DNA of 64,000 nucleotides from Siderastrea radians (Eukaryota; Cnidaria; Anthozoa; Scleractinia; Rhizangiidae), in NCBI GenBank assembly GCA_964017195.1, contig OZ024891.1, positions 7,403,994-7,467,993 on the forward strand, given 5' to 3'. The notes beneath the pieces are model-generated. The model made no database searches. It had not been told where the DNA came from and worked only from the letters and a program-made list of their open reading frames with translations. The position numbers and the translations under genes were made by a program. Positions within the stretch are counted from its first letter, which is position 1, and the number at the start of each line of letters is the position of its first letter. Below are positions 53,701-64,000 of the stretch, one piece after another.

Positions 53701-56700
53701 ACCTTTTCTGTTTTCCAGAAAGTATCGTCCCCTCTCCTTTCCCCCGAATGGAACGGTCCCTTTTGAGTAACGGAATCTGCTCAATGTTCCAACCGAAAAT
53801 ACCTGTTAAGGCTACCGCTTTGTGACAACGACAATTTTTTCTCTTGCCTATACTTAGCTCTTTCTTCTGGTTTTGACCCAGAAAGAAACTTTCGTATTGA
53901 GTATTTTACCTTATTGCCTTTCTTACCCATGGGAATCATTGAAGTCTCCCGTTGAAGTGTTTCTTATCTTCAGTCACTCACAGCTTTTTTTAGTAGCTGA
54001 CTGAAAGTATATCACGAAAAGTTGCGGTTCCTTAGTTCTGCTAATTCCGATTTATATAGTATGTACATAAACTGATCCTTGAGTTTTCTGCCGGTTTCTT
54101 TTCAGATCAAACATTCAGCGGCTCAGTTGCCTACTGTAGCAGTTATGGGCGAGGTAACTGGTCCCCCGCGGTACCCCCCTGTGCGCTTCCGTTCGTCGGT
54201 ACATCCAGCCCCGAGCCTACCCCCAATACATTCCAAGCAGACCTCTCTTGTTGGAGTGAGAGTTGAGGTAAAGTCAGGAATCCTTCGACTTCTGTGCACT
54301 GAATATCAATTTCTTTTTACAGCTGCTAAATACGTCGGTTAATACATGTAGTGGCTGTAATGTTTAGATCATACGCCAAAACGATACCTTAGAGGTTGCT
54401 TTAAGCCCCTTCCCTTTTGAGTGAAATTTCGCAATAACCTTCCTTTCCAGGTATTAATTGTCTTTCCCGCGTGTACATGAATCTGTTTTACGCTACAGCC
54501 AATTATGGTAGCGAACTTCTCGGAAAACATATCAAAAAGGTCGTGTCTGTAAGTTGTGATTGGCCAATTTTCAACTGTTTTTTAAAGATCCGTTGGTCGC
54601 CGTTGTAATTATGACTGATGGCAGTATAAACCCCGAGAATGTCATAACGAAAGTCGTACCTGTATTGACTTGCTATTTATTATGTCACAGCCACCATCTG
54701 AAGACGACGCACCGCGAGGCCGCAAGAAGGTTAAAGTTACAAAACGAGAACTGGAACAGAGAGCAGAACTTGAACGGCAAAAGAATAAACAGCAGTTGCG
54801 CGACAGAAAGCGTGACAGCACCAGGGCTGCTATTCCAACCGAGAGGAGGGCCTGGGACAGAGCTCAGCAGGATTTTGACGATGTACTTGCAGAGGAGGAT
54901 GCCGCTCAGCGAGTTATCACGTGAGTCTCTTTGATTTTTTTTCATCTCTATTGTAGTGGTCCTTGGGGTTGACAGTTGCCTATTTTCTCGTGAGTTCGTT
55001 TCCTGAACCTTGAAACGCCGAAATCTTAAGAGAGTACAACACTACGAAAGTGGGGGCGTAGGGGGGGGGGGGGGAGAGTGGAGTAGGAGGCAGGGAGAAC
55101 GGGAAGGCTAGTTTTACTTACCAGCTTTTTCTTTTTGCGTTTCTGGTTCCTTTGTTCGCCGTTTCTTCAGCTATTACTCTTCCTAATTGTTCATCTTATT
55201 TTGCAGCGGGAAACCCGGAAAACGCCGAAGGAAAAGGCCCCCGAGCAGCTCCGTGGCAACAGATGAAGAAGGAGTGCCGCATCTAAAGAGCTACAGGAAA
55301 CTCAAGAGCCCGAGAACTGCATCTTCAACTACCAGTACACGGGTATGTGACTAACGATAAACAGAATAGTTTAGAAACAAATTACTTCAGAAGAACTACA
55401 GCAAACATGTGCAGCAAATAGAAGAGTGTCACTTCTTATCTAAACCGCTAAGAGTGCTTCAATTTATAATGGCAAAAAAAAATAACCTACTTGCTCAAAC
55501 GTTTGGGTTCCATCGCAAACGCTTTACTTGAAAAAACGTTTGCCCCTGGGAATTAAAGGAATCTGTAATTGATTCAAACATACCCCGCTTTCTCAACCTC
55601 GCAAGTGGTCCTGACCCTTGTGATATAGTGTTTTGTTTTGATTTTGTTTGTCAACCATCCCACTCCTTTAATCCCCTTAGGTTAAAGAATGAGGGAGCGC
55701 GGGATGGGTAGTCGGGTTAGGGGTTTGCAGACGGCTGACAAATCGTTCTCGGGTTCGAAATAAACGCGTTTTTTTTTCGGGCTTGTAATGTGTTAGATCA
55801 TTCTGTTTACCGTTTTTTAGCATCTGGAGGTTGTTCGTTATCTGACAAAATGTTCTGTTTCATGTCAGGACCGTGGAAAGAAACACGGAAAATCAGCAGA
55901 CTCGGTGTCCAACGCGTCCAGCGATGAGTCGGAAATTGACATGAATGAAACTCGCCGACGCATGCACGCCATGTTAGATGACGCGTTTGCCTTATTTGGA
56001 CCTCAGTTCTCAAAGAAACCAGATATAGAACCCCAGGCACAGACATCTCAACCCGAAGGACAGTCCCCACAACCCGTGGGACAATCCCCTCATCCCGACG
56101 GTTATGCAACTCCTCCCACGCGACCGCCCGTCTTTCCGAGGTGAGTGTTGTTTTTCTTGCTTTTGGGACAATTTTGTAAGATTATGAAGCCAAGCAAAAC
56201 TAAGTAGGTAGCTAGGTAAAGCCGTACATGAGCCAAGGAGGCCCACGGCCGGAGCTTATCCCGGTTTCTGTAGCATGAAGTAACTGAGAGTACTGCTACT
56301 CCCCCCTGGATGGGATGCTAGTCCATTGCAGGGTTACCCCCAGCAGTGTGTCGCCGGTACCCACTTATACACCTGGGTGGAGAGAGGCAATGTGGGGTAA
56401 AGTTTCTTGTCTAAGGAAACAGCACGATGGCAGGGACTAGGCGTCGAACCACCGACCTACAGATCTGAAGTCCAACCGTAGTTACTAGAGTTACTGGTTA
56501 TGAAACTTCGCAAGTTTCAAAGGCCTGAACAAAGGTGCTGCAATTTATGTTGAAAGTACTACGACAGTGCACAATCTTTTGTTTCACGTTCGCACACTAT
56601 GGCTGAATAACTTAACAGTGACATTCTTATTGGTTATTTGCTCATGCAAAATTCAAAACCTATTGTTGTTTGTGCACCGTCAAGGCTAAAAACGGCAACA

Positions 56701-58690
56701 AAAACATAAAACAAAGGACTTAGCTGAGCTTCATAACCAGATTGTTTTATTAACTATGGTCTAACGCGCTTACCGGCACTACACCGCCGCGCCCCCACTC
56801 AATACTAAGTAGGGTGTTCCGAAATTTCTTTTTACGGCTCAGGTAAAAAAACTCCAGAGACGTGAAATAAACATGGGGGAACAGTAAAACTCGACACTTT
56901 CGTCATTTAAAATTGCCTATTAATATCATTTCCTTTGTCAAAATATTTCTCACTAGATACATTGGAGGTCAGCCTGCCTTACCAGAACCACCTCCTGCGC
57001 ATGGGCGAGCTACTGAACCAGCACCTGGACAACGCAGGCGCGTCCAGCCTACTATGCCAGGTTACCCAGTATCAATGCCTCAAACTCCTATTGGCGTGCC
57101 AGGTTACCCAGTCCGCCCTCCTGTGAGACCTGTTGTAACACGTGATCCGATAGTGGTCTGGGATCCAGCGGACAGGCAACGGTAAGCATTTCATGTTTCT
57201 TAGTTTTATTTTATTTTATTCAGACTTCACGATACTGCAAAGGATGGATCACATTTTCTAAAGGAGAACGAAAAACAAATGCCCACAACTTTACATTTAC
57301 TTGAATCAAACAAGTTTCAAGTGCATTGTCCTGTATTTTTTCTCTTGAATCCTCAGAATTTTGAACCAGCGGGCGCCACCTCCAACGTATGCGTACAGGG
57401 ATCCCAGCGGTCAAAACTTGTACATTACACCAGTTCAACAACAGAGAGATGACATGGTAGGCGGCACTGAATGTTCTTATTTGTCTCTCGATATAAGAGC
57501 TGTCTTATAACTGATTGCCTGAAAATTCAAAGGCAGAAATACGAAAAACCAAAACATTGCTGTGCTTTTAACTACGTGTGCTAGTAATATTGGTAATACT
57601 TCTTTTCGTTTCATGTTACAGAAACCGATGAGCCACTAAGATTCTGCTTTATACTGTTGTTTTCCAGTTCTTGATGGTTCCATTACATAATTGGATATTG
57701 CTTTTATGTCCGTTAATTGATTTGTTATTTTACTGACAAGTTTTTGAGAAAGATGTAATAATATTCGGGAAGTGATATTCATATTTCGTTCGTTGGACGA
57801 AGAAAGTCTGAGACTCGAACGAAGAGCTAGGTCACATACACTAGCTTCATTGTGACATGTGCACTGGAAACTGCTAGGTGCAGTAACGTTGAAAAGCGGC
57901 CTGTGTGTTGATAAGTTCTGTTTTTTGTTGTTGTGGTTTTATTTTAGGGCGGCCTTGTATGGAGTCCTTATGCCGCAGAAGATACTATGGATGCGCTCTA
58001 TCCTGATTTAGCTCAGGTAAGTTGAAAACTCCATATTCTTCCAACGTGTTCTGTATCATATGTGTGAAGACCAGGAGGGAGAATTTATATGCTGTTATAC
58101 GATAAACTGCCAATCGATCAATCAATTATCAGTTAATGTAAAGAACTCCTGAACTTGTCTAACCGACCCCCCCCCAAAAAAAATGCAAAAGTTAGATGTA
58201 TGTTTTAGGAGCAAGGCTTCCCTTGAGTAGCAGTCTCTTAGCTGAGCATGGTACCCTGGTGAAATTAAGTTATCATTTCATTCCATTTCGGTTTAGTTGC
58301 ACGAAGGCCATGTAATGCAAAGTGAAAAGCGAAACTAAAAAAATAATAATAATAATAATAATAATAATCAAAAGTCCAAAGTTAGGAACAAATTCATACA
58401 CGCTGACCACTCACGCCATCATGTGCCCTTACACTAATTTCCTCTTTTTCTTTTAGGCCAGCTATCCGGGAGCTCTAGGCACTAGTCCTCCAAAGGACGC
58501 AAGTTTTCTCTCGCAACTTCAAGCTGCGCAACCTCACGATACAATCCTAAACATGGCACCCAGCAGTACTCTTGACCAGCGGGCAACAACACTAGGACAG
58601 TCGCCACAACCTCTTATAAAATCGATAAAGGACGAGTTGTTTAGATTGTCACAAGGAGGGACTAGAAAAACGCCTATTACAGAGCTATAG
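47534..58690 (+). CDS. 5'-truncated second mucin-like receptor gene (exons 4-18, span)
   Basis: Fifteen exons of exactly the same lengths as in the first copy join into 949 codons plus stop, with no frameshift, stop or lost GT-AG site. About 29 residues differ by eye. It keeps SEA-like modules 2 and 3, the membrane helix and the whole tail, but no signal peptide, mucin exon or exon 3 precedes it in the 9 kb back to 38525. It may be a recent partial duplicate, a set of alternative 3' exons for the upstream promoter, or a haplotype duplication in the assembly. Intact coding suggests recent origin or use. Confidence 0.75.
48373..48519 (+). CDS. Second copy exon 5
   Basis: Identical by eye to exon 5 of the first copy over 147 bases, while neighbouring exons differ. 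This is a sign of recent exchange or strong constraint. Confidence 0.75.
48637..49040. repeat. Minisatellite array, second copy intron 5
   Basis: About four 110-bp units, as at 27737. Confidence 0.8.
49156..49359 (+). CDS. Second copy exon 6
   Basis: Same length and borders as 28256-28459. The RRKR site is kept. Identical in residues to the block B copy. Confidence 0.75.
49695..49853 (+). CDS. Second copy exon 7
   Basis: Same length and phase as 28905-29063, with one change (LTTPYA to LTMPYA). Confidence 0.75.
50455..50679 (+). CDS. Second copy exon 8 (transmembrane)
   Basis: The membrane helix and stop-transfer WRWKK are unchanged. Two Val to Ala changes lie outside the membrane. Confidence 0.78.
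50945..51877. mobile_element. Harbinger-like element, second copy
   Basis: Same inverted ends and TAA flanks (50942-50944, 51878-51880) as at 30752, so it predates the duplication. It has lost part of the left subterminal repeats and gained a CTT-rich insert near 51699. The internal frame 51143-51412 is still open. Confidence 0.75.
52326..52537 (+). CDS. Second copy exon 9
   Basis: Same 212 bases and phases as 32069-32280, with three changes (GFDVARY to GSDVVRY, TGM to TAM). Confidence 0.77.
53001..53070 (+). repeat. tRNA-like remnant, second copy
   Basis: Matches 32741-32811, with the B-box-like part now GTGTTTGACTCC. Confidence 0.5.
53198..53474 (+). CDS. Second copy exon 10
   Basis: Same 277 bases as 32937-33213. 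The poly-Glu length is unchanged. Three residue changes. Confidence 0.76.
53583..53652. repeat. CCCCT/GCCCC microsatellite, second copy
   Basis: About ten CCCCT units followed by about four GCCCC units, the reverse proportion of the first copy. Confidence 0.9.
54106..54267 (+). CDS. Second copy exon 11
   Basis: Same 162 bases and borders as 33866-34027; one residue change. Confidence 0.76.
54691..54920 (+). CDS. Second copy exon 12
   Basis: Same 230 bases and phases as 34451-34680; two changes (KKG to KKV, QRL to QQL). The charged helix is kept. Confidence 0.77.
55207..55342 (+). CDS. Second copy exon 13
   Basis: Same 136 bases as 34953-35088, with one change (GKL to GKP). The basic cluster is kept. 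Confidence 0.76.
55869..56140 (+). CDS. Second copy exon 14
   Basis: Same 272 bases as 35610-35881. The MHAMLDDAFALF motif is unchanged; two changes lie elsewhere. Confidence 0.78.
56235..56800 (-). repeat. Antisense tRNA-like SINE, second copy, split by an insertion
   Basis: The same element as at 35975-36247. It is interrupted between its tRNA-like A-box and B-box parts by the insert at 56477-56758. Confidence 0.6.
56477..56758. mobile_element. Inverted-repeat insertion unique to the second copy
   Basis: A 282-bp insert with short inverted ends (CGTAGTTA and TAACTATG) and a further shared inner stretch around CTGGTTATGAA lies between GTCCAAC (56470-56476) and GTCTAAC (56759-56765). The first copy has only one GTCCAAC there, so a 7-bp (or 8-bp with mismatch) target duplication is likely. 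Confidence 0.75.
56957..57181 (+). CDS. Second copy exon 15
   Basis: Same 225 bases as 36406-36630; one change (Thr to Ala). Confidence 0.77.
57357..57456 (+). CDS. Second copy exon 16
   Basis: Same 100 bases and same residues as 36811-36910. The donor is weakened from GTAAGT to GTAGGC, the clearest splice-site change in this copy. Confidence 0.72.
57948..58016 (+). CDS. Second copy exon 17
   Basis: Same 69 bases and residues as 37789-37857. Confidence 0.75.
58457..58690 (+). CDS. Second copy exon 18 (C-terminus)
   Basis: Same 234 bases as 38291-38524, four changes. The TEL ending and stop are kept. Confidence 0.78.
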   Translation, partial: ASYPGALGTSPPKDASFLSQLQAAQPHDTILNMAPSSTLDQRATTLGQSPQPLIKSIKDELFRLSQGGTRKTPITEL

Positions 58691-59172
58691 CACCCGGCTT
58701 AGAAATAGGACGTGTTCATGTATTTATATTGTGATACAAGGGACGCTTAAGCAATCACGGTGGCATCGCCAATAATGTTCATTCGATTATTTGTCGCGAT
58801 TATTTCAAGCCACTCGATTTGTCTATTGTGGCTAGACTATCCAGTAACTGAATTCGTACGGACGGCGGAATTTACCGCCCTGTGGTTCTTACTAACGCTT
58901 TCAGGGCCTTCTTTTTTTGCCGCGTTTTTTTAGCCGTCGCGGGTGCTTAACGTCCCCATTTATATATTCAAAAAAGGAAGATAATTCGGAAAAGGCAATT
59001 ACAGTTGAGTCTTTCCACGGAGAACCTGGAATCAAGAATGCTGAACAGCTTTTTACAAGAGTGCGCCGACAAGAGATTCCAGGTACAGTTAAAACTGATT
59101 CAAACTGGACAACTTGAAAATGGTCGGTTCTGAGGGTGCTGTTTCAGAGAGATTCAGTGGTGGTTGCGTTAA
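58691..59172. other. 3' flank of the second receptor copy
   Basis: Matches 38525-39035 with small deletions. No new feature seen. Confidence 0.6.
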
Positions 59173-59731
59173 CCCTATTGAGACCGGGGGGGGGGAGGCG
59201 GATTCTGCCCGCACGGACTTTGGACATTTATAACTTTTTTAATAAGCAAGCTAAAGCCACAAATTTATCTGGGAACAATTTGGTGTAGTAAGTCCTTGTC
59301 TATTAAGCTTCACGTTATTATGGCAACCACTTTTTGACAAGCGGTTTTTTCAGAATTTTGAATTTCCCTCTTTTTAATAAAAAAAATCGTTACTTTTTTG
59401 AAGTAAATTTTACATTTTTGGATCATTTCCGTGTTAATTTGTTGATTTTGATCACTTCTTGATGCATTTTGGCGGTTTTTGAAGGTTTTTGGAAAATTTA
59501 AGAAATCCAAGATGGCGGATTCAAGATGGCCGCCGTTTGAGAAGGAAACGTTATTGTGACGTCATATGACGTCATCAACTGAGGTTACGGGCCTCAATGG
59601 AAACATTTTTGGAGGTAATATCTGTCCTTTAAGTTTCGTTGTCATACTTTAATATTCTCCGGAGTTAAGAGGTGCCCCTCCCCCTTCCCAGTCCCACAAG
59701 ACCAAAGAAAAGCCCGGTCGTCTGAATAGGG
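59173..59731. mobile_element. piggyBac-like element, second copy
   Basis: TTAA flanks at 59169-59172 and 59732-59735. The ends have begun to decay (a GTC insertion at the right end). The 18-bp double-CRE palindrome at 59557-59574 is intact. Confidence 0.85.
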
Positions 59732-60243
59732 TTAAAAATAATAGTTGAGCTTTTTTTATCATCAGAAAAATAAAATTAGGGCCCAGTTGCTTGAAGCATG
59801 GTCAAGGTTACCCAGTTTCAGCCATAAATTGGAGTACGGTTCACTTTACATTGATTTTGCTGTCTTTTTGACTTGCCAAAACGGAAGCTGTGTCTAGAAA
59901 TTGGTTATGATTGTCGTTTTCGAACATAAGAAAATAAAATGTGAGTAAAGTTTTTAATCCTGGATAACCTTATTTAGATATTTATGTAACATAGAAGAGC
60001 CAATTAATTTTTGGAGTGTTATTAAACCATTATTATTATTATTATTATTATAACCTTTACTTGGCTTTTAAACAACAAGGTATGCAAACACTTTTTTGTG
60101 AAAATTCAGTCGTTAGGTATTGAGTAACGCTTATAGCATAAGGTTTTTGGAACCGTAATTTTATCCACAATTCAAAGAAAATGTTTATATATGTATATTT
60201 AATAATAAGACGTTTTTATTGAAGTCCTAGGAAACATTTTAAG

Positions 60244-60347
60244 TTAAAATAAGCGATAAAAGTAGAGAACAACCAACGTTTCTGTATCTATATCTTTAAT
60301 TCTTAAGACGTGGAAAGGTTGTTCTCTTCTTTGGCCGCTTATTTTAA
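60244..60347. repeat. Stem-loop, second copy
   Basis: Same inverted arms as 40051-40154, with a few substitutions. Confidence 0.75.
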
Positions 60348-60889
60348 TTTTTAAATACGTTTTAGCCAGCTATTGTGAAATGATGTACATAGTTACTGAG
60401 GTAGCGCTCAATTAAGAGTTTGTCTGTACCATAAATAAATTTTAACGGCGTTGAGTACAAAAAGGGTCATCTCTTGGGGAGGCAGTTTTTTTTGTCATAA
60501 TGATAGATTAAGAACGATATAAAATCTCGGGACGTTTTCATCTAAAACTCGTGGAGAAAGGTGCGAATCGACGGAAGCACGGATACCGCGAATCGTGAAT
60601 TCTCTCCCCAGTCTCACTCCGTATTTACTTGTCGCTCTAGGGTCGACCTTTAGACCGCGCCAGTCGTACCAAACACACCGACACAGTTTAATAACGCAAT
60701 ACTAACGTTCGTTACCTCATTGTAAAACTCGTTAGAGGATTTGCGCTTAGCCTACTTCCCTTGGAAACTGGGTTTTTAATTTCTGAAAGATTGGCAACAA
60801 TTTGGGCTTCCGGAAGAGGCTCAGAAATTGGGAGGGGCCGTATCTTGGGCGCCTATTCCGTTACTTTTCTCTTCTTTCCTCCCGGTCCC

Positions 60890-62835
60890 TCGTTCCTAGT
60901 ACTTAACTGTGCAGTCGCGGAGAAGACTGCCTCGCGCTTTAGTTTAGAAAAAAAATTTCCCGTTTTACCGCCTGAAAGAAAATTTGCTCCAAATAAATTA
61001 AAAAAAAAAAAGACGGAACGTGGCCGTCAAAACTACAATATCCCTTGGAAATGGCCGTCATTTTGAAAAGCTCATGCTCGACAAACATTTGAGAGAATTC
61101 AGAAGAACTCCTCTGAGGCCCGTGTTTCCTTAAACTTGGTCATGAATTCTCTCGAAGTCCCTCTCGTGTTTGTATCATTCTCAGGTTGTTAGCGCACAAA
61201 CCGTTTTCTTTGGTGGTTTCCTATGCCTCTAAGACTTGAGAAATTGTGGGGTCTTTGGTCGGCAGGAATAGCTGTTGAAAGACCGCTGATTAGCTAAAGC
61301 AGACCTCCGGTTTGGAGTGACTATTCTGCATTCGATGTAGTGAGACCTCTTAAGTTAAATGGGGTCGAAAAGAGCAATGGAGCAAGAGTTGAACTGGGGT
61401 CAACGGCTTTTTGAGCAGAATTCTTATTACTACATCCACGAATGCCCGCTGCCGGAAGAAAAGTAGTATGGGTAGCTGTAAATAGTTTTTGATTCAGCTG
61501 TTATTTCACAGTTGTAACTGCCATAGGATGGCAATGCTGGTGATGGGTGAAAGTACCATATTTTCTGTAGGGGTGAGCCATTGCCAAGTTTGGTAAACTT
61601 ATTAATCAATTACCCATATCACCTAGAGGTCTTATAGCGTGGACTCTCCGATTACGTTAATTGAAATAGCTGTATAAACCGTATCTCTATTTAGGCCCTT
61701 AAACCAACATAGTTTAGCTTCCAATGCAGACATTCTTGGGCTCGTCAAAAACAAATTGCTAACCTTTCAAACGTGGTATAAGATGTCCTGAAGTGTCTCA
61801 AGACAGAATGGTCAGTTTCTGACTCCAGTTTTGACGTTGGTATAAGATGTCATAAAGTGTCTCAACACAGAAAAGTCAGTTCTGACTCCGGTTAACGTTG
61901 CTGTTACGACACAATATCAACAGGTTACAAAGCGTGGCTATATTTGCACGTGGTTATCACATGATTAACCACACTCATCAAATTCACCACCCGACTTTCA
62001 GTGAGCCAAATTAGCATTGTTCCGTGATCTTTGCCCAACATTTACTTGTAACGGACAATTTGAGTTAAGGTATTCGACGAGTTGTTTTTTAACGTTTTCG
62101 TTTCTGAGAAAAATATTGCTTTTCGTGCATAGACTGCGTCCTTTGTTCTTCTTAACATTTTTTAGTTCCGCAGCCACTATGAGAGAGAAAATTAAGGACA
62201 GCTATTAGTCATGTCTGTATGTGGCTACAAATTACCGACATACGGTCTACTGACTTCTTCTGAAATTGAAAGTGCTTTTTGTTGATATTCAATTTGTTCA
62301 TGCAAACTGCTTCTATCATTTTTTGATTTACTTCTCCGTCAAAATCGTTTGATGACTGCGGTTCTTTAACCGGGCGATTTTCTGAAGTATTAGCAAAAGT
62401 CTCAACCACAAAAACAAAGCTCTGAAAGGAAGAGTCGAAATGAAAAACACGTTAATAGCTAGCCACAATAGCAGTTATGACACCCCGAGGCTAAGATGTG
62501 CTGTTATGCAGTAGTTAATTACGAAAAAGGCAAGAGAATAAAACAGAATGGTAGCAAAACTAGTCTTAATGAGTACTAAAAGAAACACTGAAATCGTTCT
62601 TTTCTATTGGATGGGTTTCAAGGGATCTTAATTCTTGGTAAATCACTTTATAAGTTCATTGCCATATCAAACTATCAAACAATCAAGTTTAATTAGTTGC
62701 GTCATGCTGACTGGTAATAAGCTGTTAAAAACACGCTACCACTGTTGTTGAATTTTTACGTTTCATTAATCCTGACACTTTAAGTGTCAAGTCTTAAATG
62801 AAGTTTATCACTAGAACTTGTTCTGACTCTTTATG
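60890..62835. repeat. About 2-kb tandem repeat, second flank, unit 1
   Basis: Corresponds to the unit at 40715-42660. Confidence 0.7.
62209..62421 (-). other. Conserved open frame in the 2-kb repeat (copy in second flank)
   Basis: Acceptor-led minus-strand frame, 71 codons, with NRPVKEPQSSNDFDGEVNQK. It is close to the frames at 42038 and 44037. Unknown family. Confidence 0.3.
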
Positions 62836-62839
62836 TTTA

Positions 62840-64000
62840 AGGATGCAATTTTCGTTCCTTGTGCTTAACTCTTCAGTCGTGGAGAAGACTGTCTCGCACT
62901 TTAATTTAGACCAAATCTTCCCTTTTACCGCCTGAAAGAAAAGTTGCTCCAAATAAATTTCAAAAGAAGGGAAACGAGGCCGTCAAAACTAATAAATCCC
63001 TGGGAAATGTCCGCCATTTGAAAAGCACCTGCTCAACAAACATTTGAGAGAATTCAAAAGAATTCCTCTGAGGCCCGCGTTTACTTAAACTTGGCCATGA
63101 ATTCTTTTGAAATTCCTCTTGTGTTTGCATCATTCTCAGGTTGTTAGCACACACGCTGTTTTCCTATGGTGGTTTCCTATGCCTCTAAGACTTTAGAAAC
63201 TGTGGGCTCTTTGGTCGGCAGAAATAGCTGTTGAAAGACCGCGATTAGCTAAAGCAGACCATTCTGCGTTCGATGTAGTAAAACCTCTTAAGTTAAATGA
63301 GGTCGAAAAGAGCGATGGAGCAAGAGTTGAACTCGGGTCAACGGCTTTTTGAACAGAATTCTTATTACTACATCATAATGCCAGCTGACGGAAGAAAAGT
63401 AGTATGCGTAGCTGTAAATCGTTTGTGCTGGATTCGGCTGTAATTTCACAGCTGTCACTGCCATAGGATGGTGATGAGTAAAAGTACCATATTTTCTGTA
63501 GGGGTGAGCCATTGCCAAGTTTGATAAACTTGTTAATCAATTGGCAAAAGGTCTTGGTAGCAGGACCAAAATGCAATAGTGATTTTCCTTGAACTGAGGA
63601 TGGCATCAGGGATGCCGAAACATGTATTCTTTTAAACTTAAAAGTGTTGCGCTTTATCTTAAAATCATAACTTATTAATCGATTACCCATATCACCTAAA
63701 GGTCTTTTTGCGGCGCATTCCAACAACGTTAATTGAAATATATATAGCTGTATAAACCGTAGCTCCATTTAGGCCCTTAAACCAATATAGTGTAGCTTCC
63801 AACGGAGACATTCCTTGGGCTCGTCAAAAACAAATTGCTAACCTTTAAACGTGGTATAAGATGTCATAAAGTGTCTCAACACAGAATAGTCAGTTCTCAC
63901 TCCGGTTAACGTTGCCGGCTGTTACGACACTGTATCAACAGGTTACAAAGCCTGGCTATATGTGCACGTGGTTCTCACGTGATTAACCACACTCATCAAA
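62840..64000. repeat. About 2-kb tandem repeat, second flank, unit 2 (cut by window end)
   Basis: Corresponds to the unit from 42665, including the extra segment near 63540-63770. It is truncated by the end of the window. Confidence 0.7.

Larger units (their letters stand above)
47391..64000 (+). repeat. Second copy of the receptor 3' half and its flank
   Basis: Corresponds to 26468-43800 of the first copy: exons 4 to 18, their introns, the Harbinger-like element, the SINE remnants, the piggyBac-like element, the stem-loop and the 2-kb repeats, all in the same order and orientation. It continues beyond the window. Confidence 0.9.

Noticed and set aside
45343..58690. Calling the downstream copy a pseudogene
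   Set aside because: Every exon from 4 to 18 is open with usable splice sites, so only the missing 5' part argues for loss of function. I listed it as a truncated copy with alternatives instead.

Overview
The window looks like nuclear DNA of a cnidarian, most likely an anthozoan such as a stony coral. It is AT-rich, its genes are split by GT-AG introns, and it carries many short inverted-repeat transposons. It also holds a NACHT-LRR receptor gene and an immunoglobulin-domain gene, both common in anthozoans. Nothing bacterial, viral or CRISPR-like was seen. The species call is an inference from content, not from a marker gene. || Layout. (1) 1-7.1 kb: a small plus-strand gene with a signal-peptide exon and two phase-1 immunoglobulin-domain exons. 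Its first intron holds a 2-kb hAT-like element with an 8-bp target duplication, and its second holds a TA-flanked MITE. (2) 7.8-11.2 kb, minus strand: one uninterrupted frame for a receptor with four predicted membrane segments, a NACHT NTPase and leucine-rich repeats. (3) 13.5-38.5 kb, plus strand: an 18-exon gene for a mucin-like receptor of about 2,958 residues. It has a signal peptide, about 1,890 Ser/Thr-rich residues in one exon, three SEA-like modules each encoded by an exon pair, one transmembrane helix and a long cytoplasmic tail. The tail resembles the vertebrate KIAA1549/KIAA1549L (UPF0606) family. (4) 38.5-45.2 kb: 3' flank with a piggyBac-like element, a stem-loop and tandem repeats of about 2 kb. 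(5) 45.3-58.7 kb: a second, 5'-truncated copy of the same receptor gene. A fragment of exon 5 plus exons 6 and 7 comes first, followed by exons 4 to 18, all with open frames and intact splice sites but with no signal-peptide or mucin exon. (6) 58.7-64 kb: the duplicated 3' flank, running off the window. || How the parts relate. The receptor is built as a shed or cleaved mucin stalk on SEA-like modules with three polybasic (furin-like) sites, a membrane anchor, and a tail ending in a class I PDZ-type motif (TEL). The tandem copy keeps the modules, anchor and tail and differs at about 29 of 949 residues by eye. It could be a recent partial gene duplication, a set of alternative 3' exons usable by the upstream gene (all exon 3-8 junctions are phase 0), or two haplotypes wrongly joined in the assembly. 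Two MITEs present in the first copy have exact empty sites in the second, which fixes their boundaries and TA target site. Reads across 45.3 kb and 47.4 kb would settle which explanation is right.
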